This document shows, one piece after another, positions 1 through 7,216 of a DNA stretch of 64,000 nt. Position numbers and translations under genes: made by a program. The first letter of the stretch is position 1. Each line of letters begins with the position of its first letter. The notes under the pieces were generated by a model that had not been told where the DNA came from, ran no database searches, and was given only the letters and a program-made list of their open reading frames with translations. Origin of the DNA: Catenulispora acidiphila DSM 44928 (GTDB lineage Bacteria; Actinomycetota; Actinomycetes; Streptomycetales; Catenulisporaceae); contig NC_013131.1 of the NCBI RefSeq assembly GCF_000024025.1, positions 7,440,001 through 7,504,000 on the forward strand. The letters are read 5' to 3'.

Positions 1-115
1 CCCTGATGTCGGGCCGAGTCCGCGACAGGGCTTCGCGCACTGGATTCCAGACCGCCGCAGTCGTCGCGGCGCCGTGGATGAGGACCACTCGCGGCGCGGG
101 CACGCCGATCAGCAT
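1..115 (-). CDS. alpha/beta hydrolase, N-terminus only
   Basis: The first 38 codons of a minus-strand gene that runs off the left edge. Reading from the ATG at 113-115 gives MLIGVPAPRVVLIHGAA followed by TTAAVWNPVREAL. This is the first beta strand and the HG oxyanion-hole motif of the alpha/beta hydrolase fold, with the usual W-x-P-V helix start after it. The catalytic serine, acid and histidine lie outside the window, so neither substrate nor length can be judged. It is divergent from the GntR-type regulator that starts at 207; a shared promoter region in the 91-bp gap is inference. Confidence 0.6.
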   Translation of the reverse strand, partial: MLIGVPAPRVVLIHGAATTAAVWNPVREALSRTRPDIR

Positions 116-206
116 AGAGTGCGCGGCGGCAGGCCGCGGCGTGTGTCAGGGCCCTGTCGGACGGCGGGGATTGATGCCGAAGTAACACCTGGGTAACGGC
201 CGTGAC

Positions 207-941
207 ATGCCGTCTGTGGAGGATCGCGGCATGGATTCCGCCGTGGATACGCTTCAGGATCCCGCTCCGTCGAACATGTCGCCCAGCGAGTCCGCCTACC
301 GGCAGCTGCGCGACCGGCTGCTGATCGGCGGGTTCCCGCTGACCCGGCAGCTGGCGGAGAAGCGGCTCGCGGCGATGTTCGGGGTGTCGCGGACGCCGGT
401 CCGGCACGCGCTGATCCGCCTGCACGGCGAAGGGCTCGTCAGCCAGCACGCGCAGGGCGGCTACCGTCCCGCGGTTCCCGATCCGAACGACATCGCCTGC
501 CTCTACGAGGCGCGCCGAGCACTGGAGATCGGCGCGCTCTGGCGACCCGAGGAGGCCGGTACGTCGCACGACCGCGGGAAGTTGGACGCGCTGCGCGAGG
601 ACTGGGAGGCGCTGCGCCGCGATCCGCCTCCGGCCGACGCCGAGTTCGTCACCACCGACGAGGACTTCCACATCCGGCTCGCTCAGGCCGCCGGGAACGA
701 GGTCGTCGCCGACCTGCTGCGGTCGGTCAACGCGCGGATCCGAGTGATCCGGATTCACGACTTCCTCAGCGACGACCGCATCGAGGTGACCATCGGCGAG
801 CATCTCGGGATCCTCCAAGCCGTCGCCGCCGACGATCCGGCCGGCGCCGAGAAGCTCTTCCGCGCGCACCTCGCGAAATCCAAGGAGATCGCCGAGGAGC
901 GGGCCCTGCGTGCCATCGCCCGGATGGCCACCCTCGACTGA
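207..941 (+). CDS. GntR-family regulator (FadR/FCD subfamily)
   Basis: DNA-binding transcription factor of 244 residues. Residues about 29-95 are a GntR winged helix ([17 protein letters not shown], then [16 protein letters not shown]). The remainder is a helical FCD ligand-binding domain with the usual D..FH..L..AAGN motif ([14 protein letters not shown]) and a downstream EH histidine (IGEHLGIL). In this family the histidines and an acidic residue commonly bind a metal and an organic acid effector. A second in-frame ATG at 231 is an equally possible start. The cysteine hydrolase gene begins 14 bp after the stop, so the two are probably co-transcribed and that hydrolase or its substrate is the likely target. 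Confidence 0.85.
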   Translation: MPSVEDRGMDSAVDTLQDPAPSNMSPSESAYRQLRDRLLIGGFPLTRQLAEKRLAAMFGVSRTPVRHALIRLHGEGLVSQHAQGGYRPAVPDPNDIACLYEARRALEIGALWRPEEAGTSHDRGKLDALREDWEALRRDPPPADAEFVTTDEDFHIRLAQAAGNEVVADLLRSVNARIRVIRIHDFLSDDRIEVTIGEHLGILQAVAADDPAGAEKLFRAHLAKSKEIAEERALRAIARMATLD

Positions 942-955
942 AGAGAGGCACACCG

Positions 956-1681
956 ATGACCGAGGCTCAGGCGGCGCCCCAGACGGCGCCTCGGACCTAT
1001 GGCACCGTCGCGGCCGAACCGTACGCGTGGCCCTACGACGGTGTCCTGAACCCGGCGGCCACCGCGCTCGTCTGCATCGACTGGCAGACGGACTTCTGCG
1101 GCCCCGGCGGCTACGTCGACACCATGGGCTACGACCTCGCCCTGACCAGAGCCCCGCTCATCCCGACCGCGCGCGTCCTGGCCGCGGCTCGCGCCCTCGG
1201 CTTCACCGTGATCCACACGCGGGAGGGCCACCGCGCCGACCTCGCCGACTGCCCGCCCAACAAGCTATGGCGCTCGCGGCAGATCGGCGCGGGCATCGGC
1301 GATTCAGGGCCCTGCGGCCGCATCCTGGTGCGGGGCGAGCCCGGCTGGCAGATCGTCCCGGAGGCCGCGCCGCTGGAAGGCGAGCTGATCGTCGACAAGC
1401 CCGGAAAGGGCGCCTTCTACGCCACCGACCTCGACCTGCTGCTGCGCACACGCGGGATCACCCACATCGTCCTGACCGGCATCACGACGGACGTCTGCGT
1501 TCACACGACGATGCGCGAGGCCAACGACCGAGGCTATGAGTGCCTGCTCCTGACCGACTGCACCGGAGCCACCGATCCGGCCAACCACGAGGCCGCGGTG
1601 CGCATGGTGACGATGCAGGGCGGCGTGTTCGGAGCCGTCGCGTCCTCGGAGGCGCTCCTGAAGACGCTCGACATGGGCTGA
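956..1681 (+). CDS. isochorismatase-family cysteine hydrolase (biuret/ureidoacrylate amidohydrolase-like)
   Basis: Cytoplasmic amidohydrolase of the isochorismatase fold, 241 residues. The triad is visible: Asp in [16 protein letters not shown], Lys in [16 protein letters not shown], and the nucleophilic Cys in [19 protein letters not shown]. The C-terminus ([17 protein letters not shown]) and the Gly-rich FCGPGGY loop resemble biuret hydrolases and RutB-like ureidoacrylate amidohydrolases more than true isochorismatases. Hydrolysis of a small linear amide or urea derivative is therefore the best guess, not proven. AGAGAGGC upstream of the ATG is a usable ribosome site. It forms a two-gene unit with the preceding GntR regulator. 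Confidence 0.85.
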   Translation: MTEAQAAPQTAPRTYGTVAAEPYAWPYDGVLNPAATALVCIDWQTDFCGPGGYVDTMGYDLALTRAPLIPTARVLAAARALGFTVIHTREGHRADLADCPPNKLWRSRQIGAGIGDSGPCGRILVRGEPGWQIVPEAAPLEGELIVDKPGKGAFYATDLDLLLRTRGITHIVLTGITTDVCVHTTMREANDRGYECLLLTDCTGATDPANHEAAVRMVTMQGGVFGAVASSEALLKTLDMG

Positions 1682-1823
1682 TCCCGGGGAGAGCGCAGAA
1701 GACGGGGCAGCGGTAAAAGCGGCTGCGCCCAGCTCACGAGTCGGGCCCGGCCTCGGGGACAGTCAGGCCGGCGTGTGAACCCCGGCCAGGTGAAGCGCCC
1801 CGGGTTCAGACCATGGCGACGGC

Positions 1824-1864
1824 TTTGACTGCCAGGTCAGAGGGCCGCTGACGTGGCAGTCAAA
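1824..1864. terminator. long stem-loop after the hydrolase gene
   Basis: Two 17-base arms (TTTGACTGCCAGGTCAG and its complement with one mismatch) enclose a 7-base loop. The right arm is followed by CGGAAAAG rather than a T run. It lies 140 bp after the hydrolase stop and before the fragment-rich stretch. It may act as a terminator or be the end of a small palindromic element. Confidence 0.5.
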
Positions 1865-1895
1865 CGGAAAAGTGTGGCACGAACCCGGTGCGGTT

Positions 1896-1947
1896 CACAG
1901 GCGTCATTCAGGCCACGGTGAACAACTTCGCACAGACTTCGTTCTGA
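1896..1947 (+). pseudogene. C-terminal gene fragment, copy A of a duplicated tail
   Basis: A plus-strand stretch ending in TGA reads ...FTGVIQATVNNFAQTSF. The same tail recurs at 2761-2838 (GVIQATVKNFVQTAN) with an equivalent stop. No start or upstream coding sequence fits in this frame, so it looks like the last ~15 codons of a lost gene. The family was not recognised. Confidence 0.45.
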
Positions 1948-1955
1948 CCAGAGCG

Positions 1956-2516
1956 TTAGGCCTTACGAACCAGCGGCTTAAACGGCTGGGCGACGATCCA
2001 CTCTTGACCCTCGTGGCACGGGTCACGATCCTTAAACCATGGCTCCCACCCGGGAACTGCATTCTTGTTGACCATGAGGTAGTGGCCCCTAGCTACGTCA
2101 CGGATCAGGCAACCGATACCGTCGGGAGTCTCTTCCAGGCGCCAACGTTGCCACGAAGCGCCATGCCCCTCCCACATGACCGGCTGGTGGTCATCCCTGG
2201 TCGCATCAAGTACGAGTCCGTTACTTGCGCTCACGATAAGCACCTCATGTGGTACGCCACTCGGGCGTAGCATCCACAGGTGCTGCCGCTTGCCACTCGA
2301 TAGTTGCATGTTGGGCCTCGTCCCCGACGCTGTGCTGGAGCGGCCATTAAGCGCAAGCCCGCAAACTCTAGATGTGATTATGAAGGGGCCGACCTCTCCG
2401 CGCCGTGACTGGCGCTTGAGCCGAAGGCCGATGTCGTCTACACCGACCTCTAATTCGGGCATCGGCACGATGAACGGTACTGGGGCGCGCAGCCCCAACT
2501 TCACACGAACTGCCAC
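1956..2516 (-). CDS. ricin-type beta-trefoil-like protein
   Basis: 186 residues, no signal peptide or membrane segment. The middle and end look like carbohydrate-binding trefoil repeats: LIVSASNGLVLDATRDD, then WQRWRLEETPDGIGCLIRD, then GHYLMVNKN and QEWIVAQP. These give the repeating pattern 'aliphatic - S/G-N-G-L-V-L-D ... Q-x-W'. The N-terminal ~60 residues match nothing I know. Base composition is visibly less G+C rich than in the following catabolic region, and the gene is bracketed by two copies of the same gene-tail fragment, so transfer with the surrounding mosaic is likely. Lectin function is inferred from the repeat pattern only. Confidence 0.55.
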   Translation of the reverse strand: MAVRVKLGLRAPVPFIVPMPELEVGVDDIGLRLKRQSRRGEVGPFIITSRVCGLALNGRSSTASGTRPNMQLSSGKRQHLWMLRPSGVPHEVLIVSASNGLVLDATRDDHQPVMWEGHGASWQRWRLEETPDGIGCLIRDVARGHYLMVNKNAVPGWEPWFKDRDPCHEGQEWIVAQPFKPLVRKA

Positions 2517-2760
2517 TCTCGGACTGTATCCGTGCTCGACGATTCTTTACAGGTCTCGACTGTTTCGCTGAGCAGTTTGATCCGTAAGGCGTGGAGAGTT
2601 GAACTCGGCCTCCGAGGCCGCACCAAGTACCATGCCTCCTGCCCGACCTAGCGAATGCCGTCGGTGGCTGCTCGATCACTTGGCGCTGGTTTCCCCAGCC
2701 AGAGCTGGTCCTGCATGAACGCCCTGTCCGGGGCGTACGCGGCGGCCTAGTTCTCCTCCG

Positions 2761-2838
2761 TTCGGAATCGCCAACGCCAGCGATGGCGGCGGCGTCATCC
2801 AGGCCACGGTGAAGAACTTCGTCCAGACGGCGAACTGA
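2761..2838 (+). pseudogene. C-terminal gene fragment, copy B of a duplicated tail
   Basis: Reads FGIANASDGGGVIQATVKNFVQTAN then TGA across the tail part, and is the better preserved of the two copies. Over the last ~45 bases it differs from the 1896-1947 copy at only a few positions. Upstream the frame becomes Pro/Arg-rich with no credible start. It is a relic or a duplicated junction sequence flanking the lectin-like gene. Confidence 0.45.
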
Positions 2839-2866
2839 TCACTCTCGGTTCGGGTACGCAGTTGAG

Positions 2867-3073
2867 CTAGTGCCAGACCTGTGGCGATGGCTTAAGATCC
2901 CCGACGGCAGCCTCGGTGATGCCCGCCGAGAACAGCCTGGTGCGGATCTCGTCGCTCAATGCAAGGTCGATTACCGTTCCACGGATCGTCGAGGCACTTG
3001 GATAGCCGCCGAAGGTTGGTGTCGCTGAGACCAGCAGCGCGTTGTCTTTACCACTGAGACGCCGGCTGCTCGA
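2867..3073 (-). pseudogene. open fragment, C-terminal part of an unrecognised protein
   Basis: A 69-codon minus-strand frame without a usable start, ending at TAG. It has ordinary protein-like composition: SATPTFGGYPSAST followed by RGTVIDLALSDEIRTRLFSA, then GITEAAVGDLKPSPQVWH. Its 5' end overlaps the 3' end of the next minus-strand gene in another frame. A frameshift between the two, or an unrelated truncated gene, would both explain it. Family not recognised. Confidence 0.35.
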
Positions 3074-3836
3074 TTAGGGCGGTTGTCTGCTTTCGCTCGA
3101 CCCACAGGTCCTTGAGTAGATTTGCAGCTCCGTCAAGATAGGTGACGACCGACTCTGTCAGATCGTCAAGGAAGGCGTCGGCCAGCGCTTCGAAGTGGGT
3201 TGGAACCGTGCCGCCAGCGTAGACACATGCCTGGATCTCGGTGAGCTCCGGGGATCGAGGCAGCTTCATGTTGATCCCTTCGACGAGGTTGCCCGCACCG
3301 ATGTCGATGTCCCAAGTCATGATCCGACGAGCCCGATGGACGTCGGTGTTCCGCATCGCGATCAACCACTCCATCCACCCGGCAGGGCCGGCAGCGGCGG
3401 TAATCGCGTTCAGATCGCTCGCGAGCTGCGCCTGGCGGACGTTGGATTTTGCTGCTTTCGTCAGTTGATCGCGGGCGCTGGACAGGGCGGCCTTCACGAT
3501 GTCTGTCGGCAATCCGGGCACTCCGACAAGGCAGCCCCCCAGACAGTCCAGTGCGCTGGCGAGTGCTCGCAGCGCGCCGCAGAAGTGGGTCGTCACTCGC
3601 ACAGGGCTGAAGTCGTCTGCTGGACCACGTTCCTTCGTCCCGAGGTCGGTGTAGCTGCTCCACCAGCCGATGCCCTTTTGAACCTCGTCCAAGTCGTCCA
3701 CGATCACGTCTGCGAGCTCGGCCAGGTTCTCCAAACCGATGCCGAGGAACTTGGCCACGCGGACATCGTTCGGGCCCGGTTCCGGAGGCGAAGGGCTGTA
3801 CGGGACCTTCAGGTGGTCCCTCGTGCGTGGCTTCAT
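3048..3836 (-). CDS. hypothetical protein, helical, unrecognised
   Basis: 262 residues from the ATG at 3836 (MKPRTRDHLKVPYSPSP). The body is soluble and helix-rich, for example FLGIGLENLAELADVIVDDL, GALRALASALDCLGGC and ALSSARDQLTKAAKSN, with a WMEWLIAMRNTDVHRARRI segment carrying the short R-N-x-x-x-H-R pattern seen in some HEPN-like proteins. The resemblance is weak and not relied on. The frame stays open upstream of 3836, but that part is antisense to a better coding fragment, so the start is placed at the junction. No ribosome site is visible there, so the true N-terminus may have been lost. Confidence 0.45.
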   Translation of the reverse strand: MKPRTRDHLKVPYSPSPPEPGPNDVRVAKFLGIGLENLAELADVIVDDLDEVQKGIGWWSSYTDLGTKERGPADDFSPVRVTTHFCGALRALASALDCLGGCLVGVPGLPTDIVKAALSSARDQLTKAAKSNVRQAQLASDLNAITAAAGPAGWMEWLIAMRNTDVHRARRIMTWDIDIGAGNLVEGINMKLPRSPELTEIQACVYAGGTVPTHFEALADAFLDDLTESVVTYLDGAANLLKDLWVERKQTTALIEQPASQW

Positions 3837-4104
3837 GACATGGCAGCCGCTTGCCGCAGCGGACGCCGAAGTCCTGCGGGCCGCGGGCGACACCCCGCCC
3901 GGGACCGTCGTCGAGGTCGTCGACGTCCCCATAGACCGGACCGCCGCCCACTCGGCCATGTCGGTTTTCGCCGAAGCCTTCGACCCGTTCGCCGGACGCC
4001 ACCCCGGCCGGTTCCTGGCCTTCACCGACCAGGCCGCCGGCAGCTCCACCTGCACCATCGACGAGTCCACCGGTTTGCGCATCGGCATCCACGTCGACAA
4101 CTTC
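3835..4104 (+). pseudogene. truncated gene fragment, N-terminal ~90 residues of an unrecognised protein
   Basis: Plus-strand codons from ATG 3835 read MTWQPLAAADAEVLRAAGD, then TPPGTVVEVVDVPIDRTAAH, SAMSVFAEAFDPFAGRHP, GRFLAFTDQAAGSSTCTI and DESTGLRIGIHVDN. Composition and third-position G+C are those of a real actinobacterial gene. The text stops abruptly near 4104, where the antisense end of the next gene begins. Its ATG overlaps the start codon assigned to the minus-strand neighbour. I read it as a piece of a normal chromosomal gene trapped between two unrelated minus-strand genes. Confidence 0.5.
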
Positions 4105-4118
4105 TACTGCGGCGGGCG

Positions 4119-5465
4119 TCACAGCCCTGCCGCTATCGCGGCGTTCCCGGCGACCTTGACGAAGTTCGTGAAGTTGGCCGAGGCGGTGTTCGCGCCGATG
4201 CCGAAGCCGCTCACGTCCCGGTACTCGACCAGGACCACCGGGTTGTTCGGGTCGGCGTTGACGCGGCCCATCGCATAGGTGAACCAGGCTGTCGCGCGGG
4301 CCGGGTGGGTGTGGGCGGGGTAGCCCAGCGGCGGGGACAGGCGGTCGTAGTTCGCGCCGCGCGGGCCGATGCCGGCGAAGTCGTCGTCCAGGGACGGGAT
4401 GCCGGCGCCGGCGTCGCCGAGGCGGATCGAGTCGAGCCACTGGCCCCAGGTGAGGGTGTTGACGATCGCGGTGTCCCCGGCCTTGTAGCCGTGCGGGCAC
4501 ATGGGGACGTTCCGGGCGGCCGGGGCCAGCGCGCCGACCAGCGCGTCGAAGATGCCCCGGTCGGCGTTGTCAAGCAGCACCTGGTACACCGACCGCACGT
4601 TCATCCGGGGGAGCAGGCCGAACCCGGCCTTGGGGCCGTCGTCGATGGTTCTGATGGTGGGCTGGGCGAACATCGCCCGGTAGTAGTAGAGCATCGTCAC
4701 GAAGCCGGTGAGCTCCGGGCTCGCGCCCTGGCCGTGCAGCCACTGGGCAGCGTTCTGCTCGGCTTGCGGGCTGAACGGCCGGATCATCGCGGTCAGGTCG
4801 CTCAGCGGCCGCTCCATGGTGCACTGGGGAACGCCGTTGTACGCCCCGTCGTGCATTCCGAAGACCGCGATCCGGTCGCCGGCGTTCCGGAAGTTGGTGG
4901 CGGGCACCTCGACGTCGTTGACAACGTCGACGGGATCGTGGATGTCCGCGGCCAGCAGGAAGGCCAGCAGCTTCTTGTCGTCGGACTCGTTGATGGCCAC
5001 GGTCGGCACGCCGACGATGTCCCGGAGCTGGATGTGCCCGCCGGCGTCGAGGTTGACCTGCTGCGGATACTTGATGACGTTCGCCGCTTTACGCTTCGGC
5101 CGGACCATACCGCCGCCGGTCACGTTCGACCCGATACCCAGCCCGGTACCGAACGAGCTCTGCTCCATGGAGGTCCGGATCCGCCCCATCGGCAGGCTGC
5201 CGAAATCCGGCGGAGCCATCCCCAGCGCCAGCAACACCTCCCCGATGAGTACGAGCTGCCCCACCATGGCACCCCACGTCGTCACCGGATCGGTGATGAT
5301 CTCGACCTCACCCGAGTCCGACTCGATCTTCACCCCGGGGTTGGCCCAGTGGAAGATCAGGCCCTTGGACGGGATGTCGGTGATCAGACCCCACGGACCG
5401 CCGTTCCTCTCCTGGAACGTCAGATCAGTGGCGTTGAACTGCCATTCGAATCCGATCCTCGGCAC
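4119..5465 (-). CDS. hypothetical protein, weakly amidoligase-like N-terminus
   Basis: 448 residues starting at GTG 5465, behind a strong GAGGGGG ribosome site. No signal peptide or membrane span. The N-terminus MPRIGFEWQFNATDL, the segment VKIESDSGEVEIITDPVTTW and a later GGHIQLRD have the order and spacing of the 'F-G-x-E-x-E-F', 'D-x-G-x-x-E-I-x-T-x-P' and 'H-x-H' regions of putative amidoligases. Key residues are imperfect (W for E; HIQ for HxH), so this is only a suggestion. The C-terminal half (PTIRTIDDGPKAGFGLLPRM, SVYQVLLDNADRGIFDALVG, WFTYAMGRVN) was not recognised. It follows the small winged-helix-like gene by 12 bp and is probably co-transcribed with it. Confidence 0.55.
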   Translation of the reverse strand: MPRIGFEWQFNATDLTFQERNGGPWGLITDIPSKGLIFHWANPGVKIESDSGEVEIITDPVTTWGAMVGQLVLIGEVLLALGMAPPDFGSLPMGRIRTSMEQSSFGTGLGIGSNVTGGGMVRPKRKAANVIKYPQQVNLDAGGHIQLRDIVGVPTVAINESDDKKLLAFLLAADIHDPVDVVNDVEVPATNFRNAGDRIAVFGMHDGAYNGVPQCTMERPLSDLTAMIRPFSPQAEQNAAQWLHGQGASPELTGFVTMLYYYRAMFAQPTIRTIDDGPKAGFGLLPRMNVRSVYQVLLDNADRGIFDALVGALAPAARNVPMCPHGYKAGDTAIVNTLTWGQWLDSIRLGDAGAGIPSLDDDFAGIGPRGANYDRLSPPLGYPAHTHPARATAWFTYAMGRVNADPNNPVVLVEYRDVSGFGIGANTASANFTNFVKVAGNAAIAAGL

Positions 5466-5477
5466 GATGCGTCCCCC

Positions 5478-5885
5478 TCAGTAGAACGATTTACCCCTTG
5501 TAATTTCAGCACGACATCCTCCGGAACGCCGGGAAAACCGATGACGGGATTCCATTGCGGTGATACCTCGTCGGGGCGCCGTTCGCGCGCGTCCGCGAGC
5601 CGCCTGACCGAGGGCCTCAGCTCGCCGGACCGGGTTGGCCCGAGTCGTGGCCGCCGCTTTGCGCACGGCCTCACCGGCCTCGGTCAAGCCTGCGGTGACC
5701 GTCCCGTCCGCTTCTGAAAGATCGACGAGACTCGCCGCGGCGAGGTACTCGGCGGTCGCGAGCACCGACTCAAGCCCGAGGTCGCGGGCGATCTGAGCCA
5801 GATCGATCCGCTCGCCGGCGCCGGCAGCGGTCTGACCGATCGCCTCGAGCACCACAAAGCTGAATAGCTCGGGATCCTGTGTCAC
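5478..5885 (-). CDS. small winged-helix-like protein, possible frameshift near its end
   Basis: About 135 residues from GTG 5885: VTQDPELFSFVVLEAIGQTA, then RIDLAQIARDLGLESVLATA, EYLAAASLVDLSEADGTVTA and GLTEAGEAVRKAAATTRANP. The helix-turn-helix-wing-like order and the 'L-T-E-A-G' ending are typical of small winged-helix proteins. After about residue 95 the frame becomes Arg-rich. The neighbouring frame then reads PDEVSPQWNPVIGFPGVPED and VVLKLQG, which looks more natural, so a frameshift around 5620-5645 is suspected. The start codon coincides with the left edge of the tRNA fragment, so its promoter would lie on the chromosomal side of the junction. Confidence 0.5.
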   Translation of the reverse strand: MTQDPELFSFVVLEAIGQTAAGAGERIDLAQIARDLGLESVLATAEYLAAASLVDLSEADGTVTAGLTEAGEAVRKAAATTRANPVRRAEALGQAARGRARTAPRRGITAMESRHRFSRRSGGCRAEITRGKSFY

Positions 5886-5928
5886 TTCCAATCCGATGGT
5901 CGCAGGTTCGAATCCTGCCGGGGGCACC
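5884..5928 (+). other. 3' fragment of a tRNA-Arg gene: attachment-site junction
   Basis: The 45 bases end with a perfect tRNA T-arm (GCAGG-TTCGAAT-CCTGC) followed by CGGGGGCACC, the 3' acceptor strand. They start in the 3' half of an anticodon arm (ACTTC.AATCCG). From memory this is the 3' half of actinobacterial tRNA-Arg (GCCCCCG acceptor, UCU/CCU anticodon class). Upstream there is no D-arm or 5' acceptor strand. Such 3' tRNA duplicates are the classic att sites left by tyrosine-integrase elements. Because the 3' end faces right and is followed by a terminator, the inserted DNA should lie to the left. Confidence 0.75.
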
Positions 5929-5935
5929 GAAGTCG

Positions 5936-5965
5936 AACCCCAGGATCATGCCCTGACCTGGGGTT
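5936..5965 (+). terminator. terminator behind the tRNA fragment
   Basis: Perfect 9-base arms AACCCCAGG and CCTGGGGTT around a 12-base loop, followed by TAATGTTTTC. It sits 7 bp after the tRNA acceptor sequence, where native tRNA genes usually terminate. This supports 5929 onward being the original chromosome. Confidence 0.75.
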
Positions 5966-5983
5966 TAATGTTTTCTTGACTCG

Positions 5984-6222
5984 GCGACTCGACTCAGCTC
6001 AAGCCGTAAAGTCGTTGAAACGGCCCGGTGTGATGACGGGCGTACGAAGTGCGTATGGTGACGGGCTGTTTTTTGCCGTGCCGCCGTATCGTTCTCGTGC
6101 TGGAATCGCGCCGTTCGCCGCCCGTCCGGGTCGTTTCTAGGGTCGAGCCTTCTGATTTTGGTCCGCGAACCCGCGCCTTCAGCGCTCAAGCCGGGTTCAG
6201 AGAGCCAGCCAGTGAGAGGCAT
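5984..6222. repeat. dispersed repeat, copy 1
   Basis: About 240 bp that recur in the same orientation at 60285-60537 with roughly 75-80% identity by eye. Shared blocks include GCCGTAAAGTCGT, GTGTGATGACGG, CGTACGAAGT-CGTATGGTG, a G/T-rich TTTTTTGCCG box, GAGCCTTCTGA-TTTG and GGTTCAGAGAG-CAGCCAGT. One block is a short inverted repeat (TACG-N5-CGTA). No ribosome site or intact gene fits both copies. It lies immediately right of the tRNA junction. Confidence 0.7.
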
Positions 6223-6682
6223 GGTCGCCCGGGCGGACCCGTGAAAATCGGAGCTGTAGGAACTCGAAGAATCGCCGGTCAGCGTTGGTGTCGCGGCCTG
6301 AGACCCATCGGGCATGCCGGGCCGTTCCAGCTGGAGCAGGCTGACCCACTCCGCCGACTTTGGCACCCCCGCCGCTGTCGTCGCCGGACGGACGGCCGGG
6401 GCCGCAGCCACAGGATGCGGCTTCATAACCAAGAAGGCGACCGGACAGCTTTGGCTGTGGTCGACGGCGTCGGATTCTGGGCGCTAGCTGACATCGTCGC
6501 GGCACCAGAAGCCGGATCGGCACCACAACACGAGTTCCAGGTCAGCATCGACTGCACCGATCAACAGGTCAACCATCGCTGCGTCGCAACGCCCTGCTAG
6601 GGCAGAGCGGTTCCGCGTCTCGCCTTAACCTCGCCACAGCAAACCGCTCGCCCCAGCGAACCAGGCGAAGCCGCCAGAAAGT
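6223..6682. other. gene-free stretch with a possible coding relic
   Basis: No convincing gene. On the plus strand, 6427-6600 reads NQEGDRTALAVVDGVGFWAL followed by ADIVAAPEAGSAPQHEFQVS and IDCTDQQVNHRCVATPC before TAG. That is protein-like, but it has no start of its own: the frame enters from the repeat. Treated as a possible pseudogene tail of unknown family. Confidence 0.3.
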
Positions 6683-6706
6683 CGGGGTCGAGGTACCTCG
6701 ACCCCG
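6683..6706. terminator. perfect 24-bp palindrome
   Basis: CGGGGTCGAGGT followed directly by its exact complement. There is no T run. Placed 69 bp beyond the cupin stop on the minus strand, it could terminate the cupin transcript or be a dimeric protein site. Confidence 0.45.
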
Positions 6707-6774
6707 GCTCGAGGAGTCACGCCGGTGGCTCGTACAGCATGGAGCTATTCGGCGGGGCTGCGGTGTGGCCGGTG

Positions 6775-7167
6775 TTAGAGCGCGTGGCCGGTTGTGCTGT
6801 CGACGTGCTGGGGGATGGCGCCTTCGTGCCGGTCTCCGGTGGTCGAGGTTCCGGTGGGTTCGAACATCAAGATGGCGCCGCCGGGTGAGGACGGCTTGTG
6901 CTCAGTGCCGCGGGGCACGACGAAGGTGTCGCCCTTGTGGAGGACGACAGTTGTCTCTGTCCCGTCGGCTGCGCGGAGTGAGACGTCGAACTGGCCCTCG
7001 AGGACGAGGAAGAACTCGTCGGTGTTCTCGTGTACGTGCCAGACGTGCTCGCCTTTGGTGTGCGCGATCCGGACGTCGTAGTCGTTCATGTGGGCGACGA
7101 TCCTTGGGCTGTAGACGTCGTCGAACGAGGCGAGGGCGGCTGTGAGGTTCACTGGATTGCTGGTCAT
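6775..7167 (-). CDS. cupin-domain protein
   Basis: Small single-domain cupin of about 130 residues, read from ATG 7167 (MTSNPVNLTAALASFDDVYS). The two cupin motifs are clear: HVWHVHENTDEFFLVLEGQF (metal ligands H, H, E) and GDTFVVPRGTEHKPSSPG (third H). It is likely a metal-binding cytoplasmic protein of the group often acting as small-molecule isomerase, dioxygenase or sensor; the substrate cannot be told. It is divergent from the AraC-type regulator, which is the expected partner and probable regulator. Confidence 0.8.
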   Translation of the reverse strand: MTSNPVNLTAALASFDDVYSPRIVAHMNDYDVRIAHTKGEHVWHVHENTDEFFLVLEGQFDVSLRAADGTETTVVLHKGDTFVVPRGTEHKPSSPGGAILMFEPTGTSTTGDRHEGAIPQHVDSTTGHAL

Positions 7168-7216
7168 GGCCCTCATCGTCGTCCAGGGGCGTGCTCTGCG
7201 CTTGTACGATATTGAT

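Noticed and set aside
4119-5465. Assignment as a glutamate-cysteine ligase/amidoligase enzyme
   Set aside because: Only the order of three weak motifs fits and key residues are substituted; left as unrecognised with a note.
3195-5717. 840-codon plus-strand open frame across the two unrecognised minus-strand genes
   Set aside because: Arg/Gly/Ala/His-rich shadow with no domain, opposite to better frames with ribosome sites and coherent composition.
5850-5928. Complete tRNA gene
   Set aside because: The 5' half (acceptor, D-arm, 5' anticodon stem) is absent; only the 3' 45 bp are tRNA-like.
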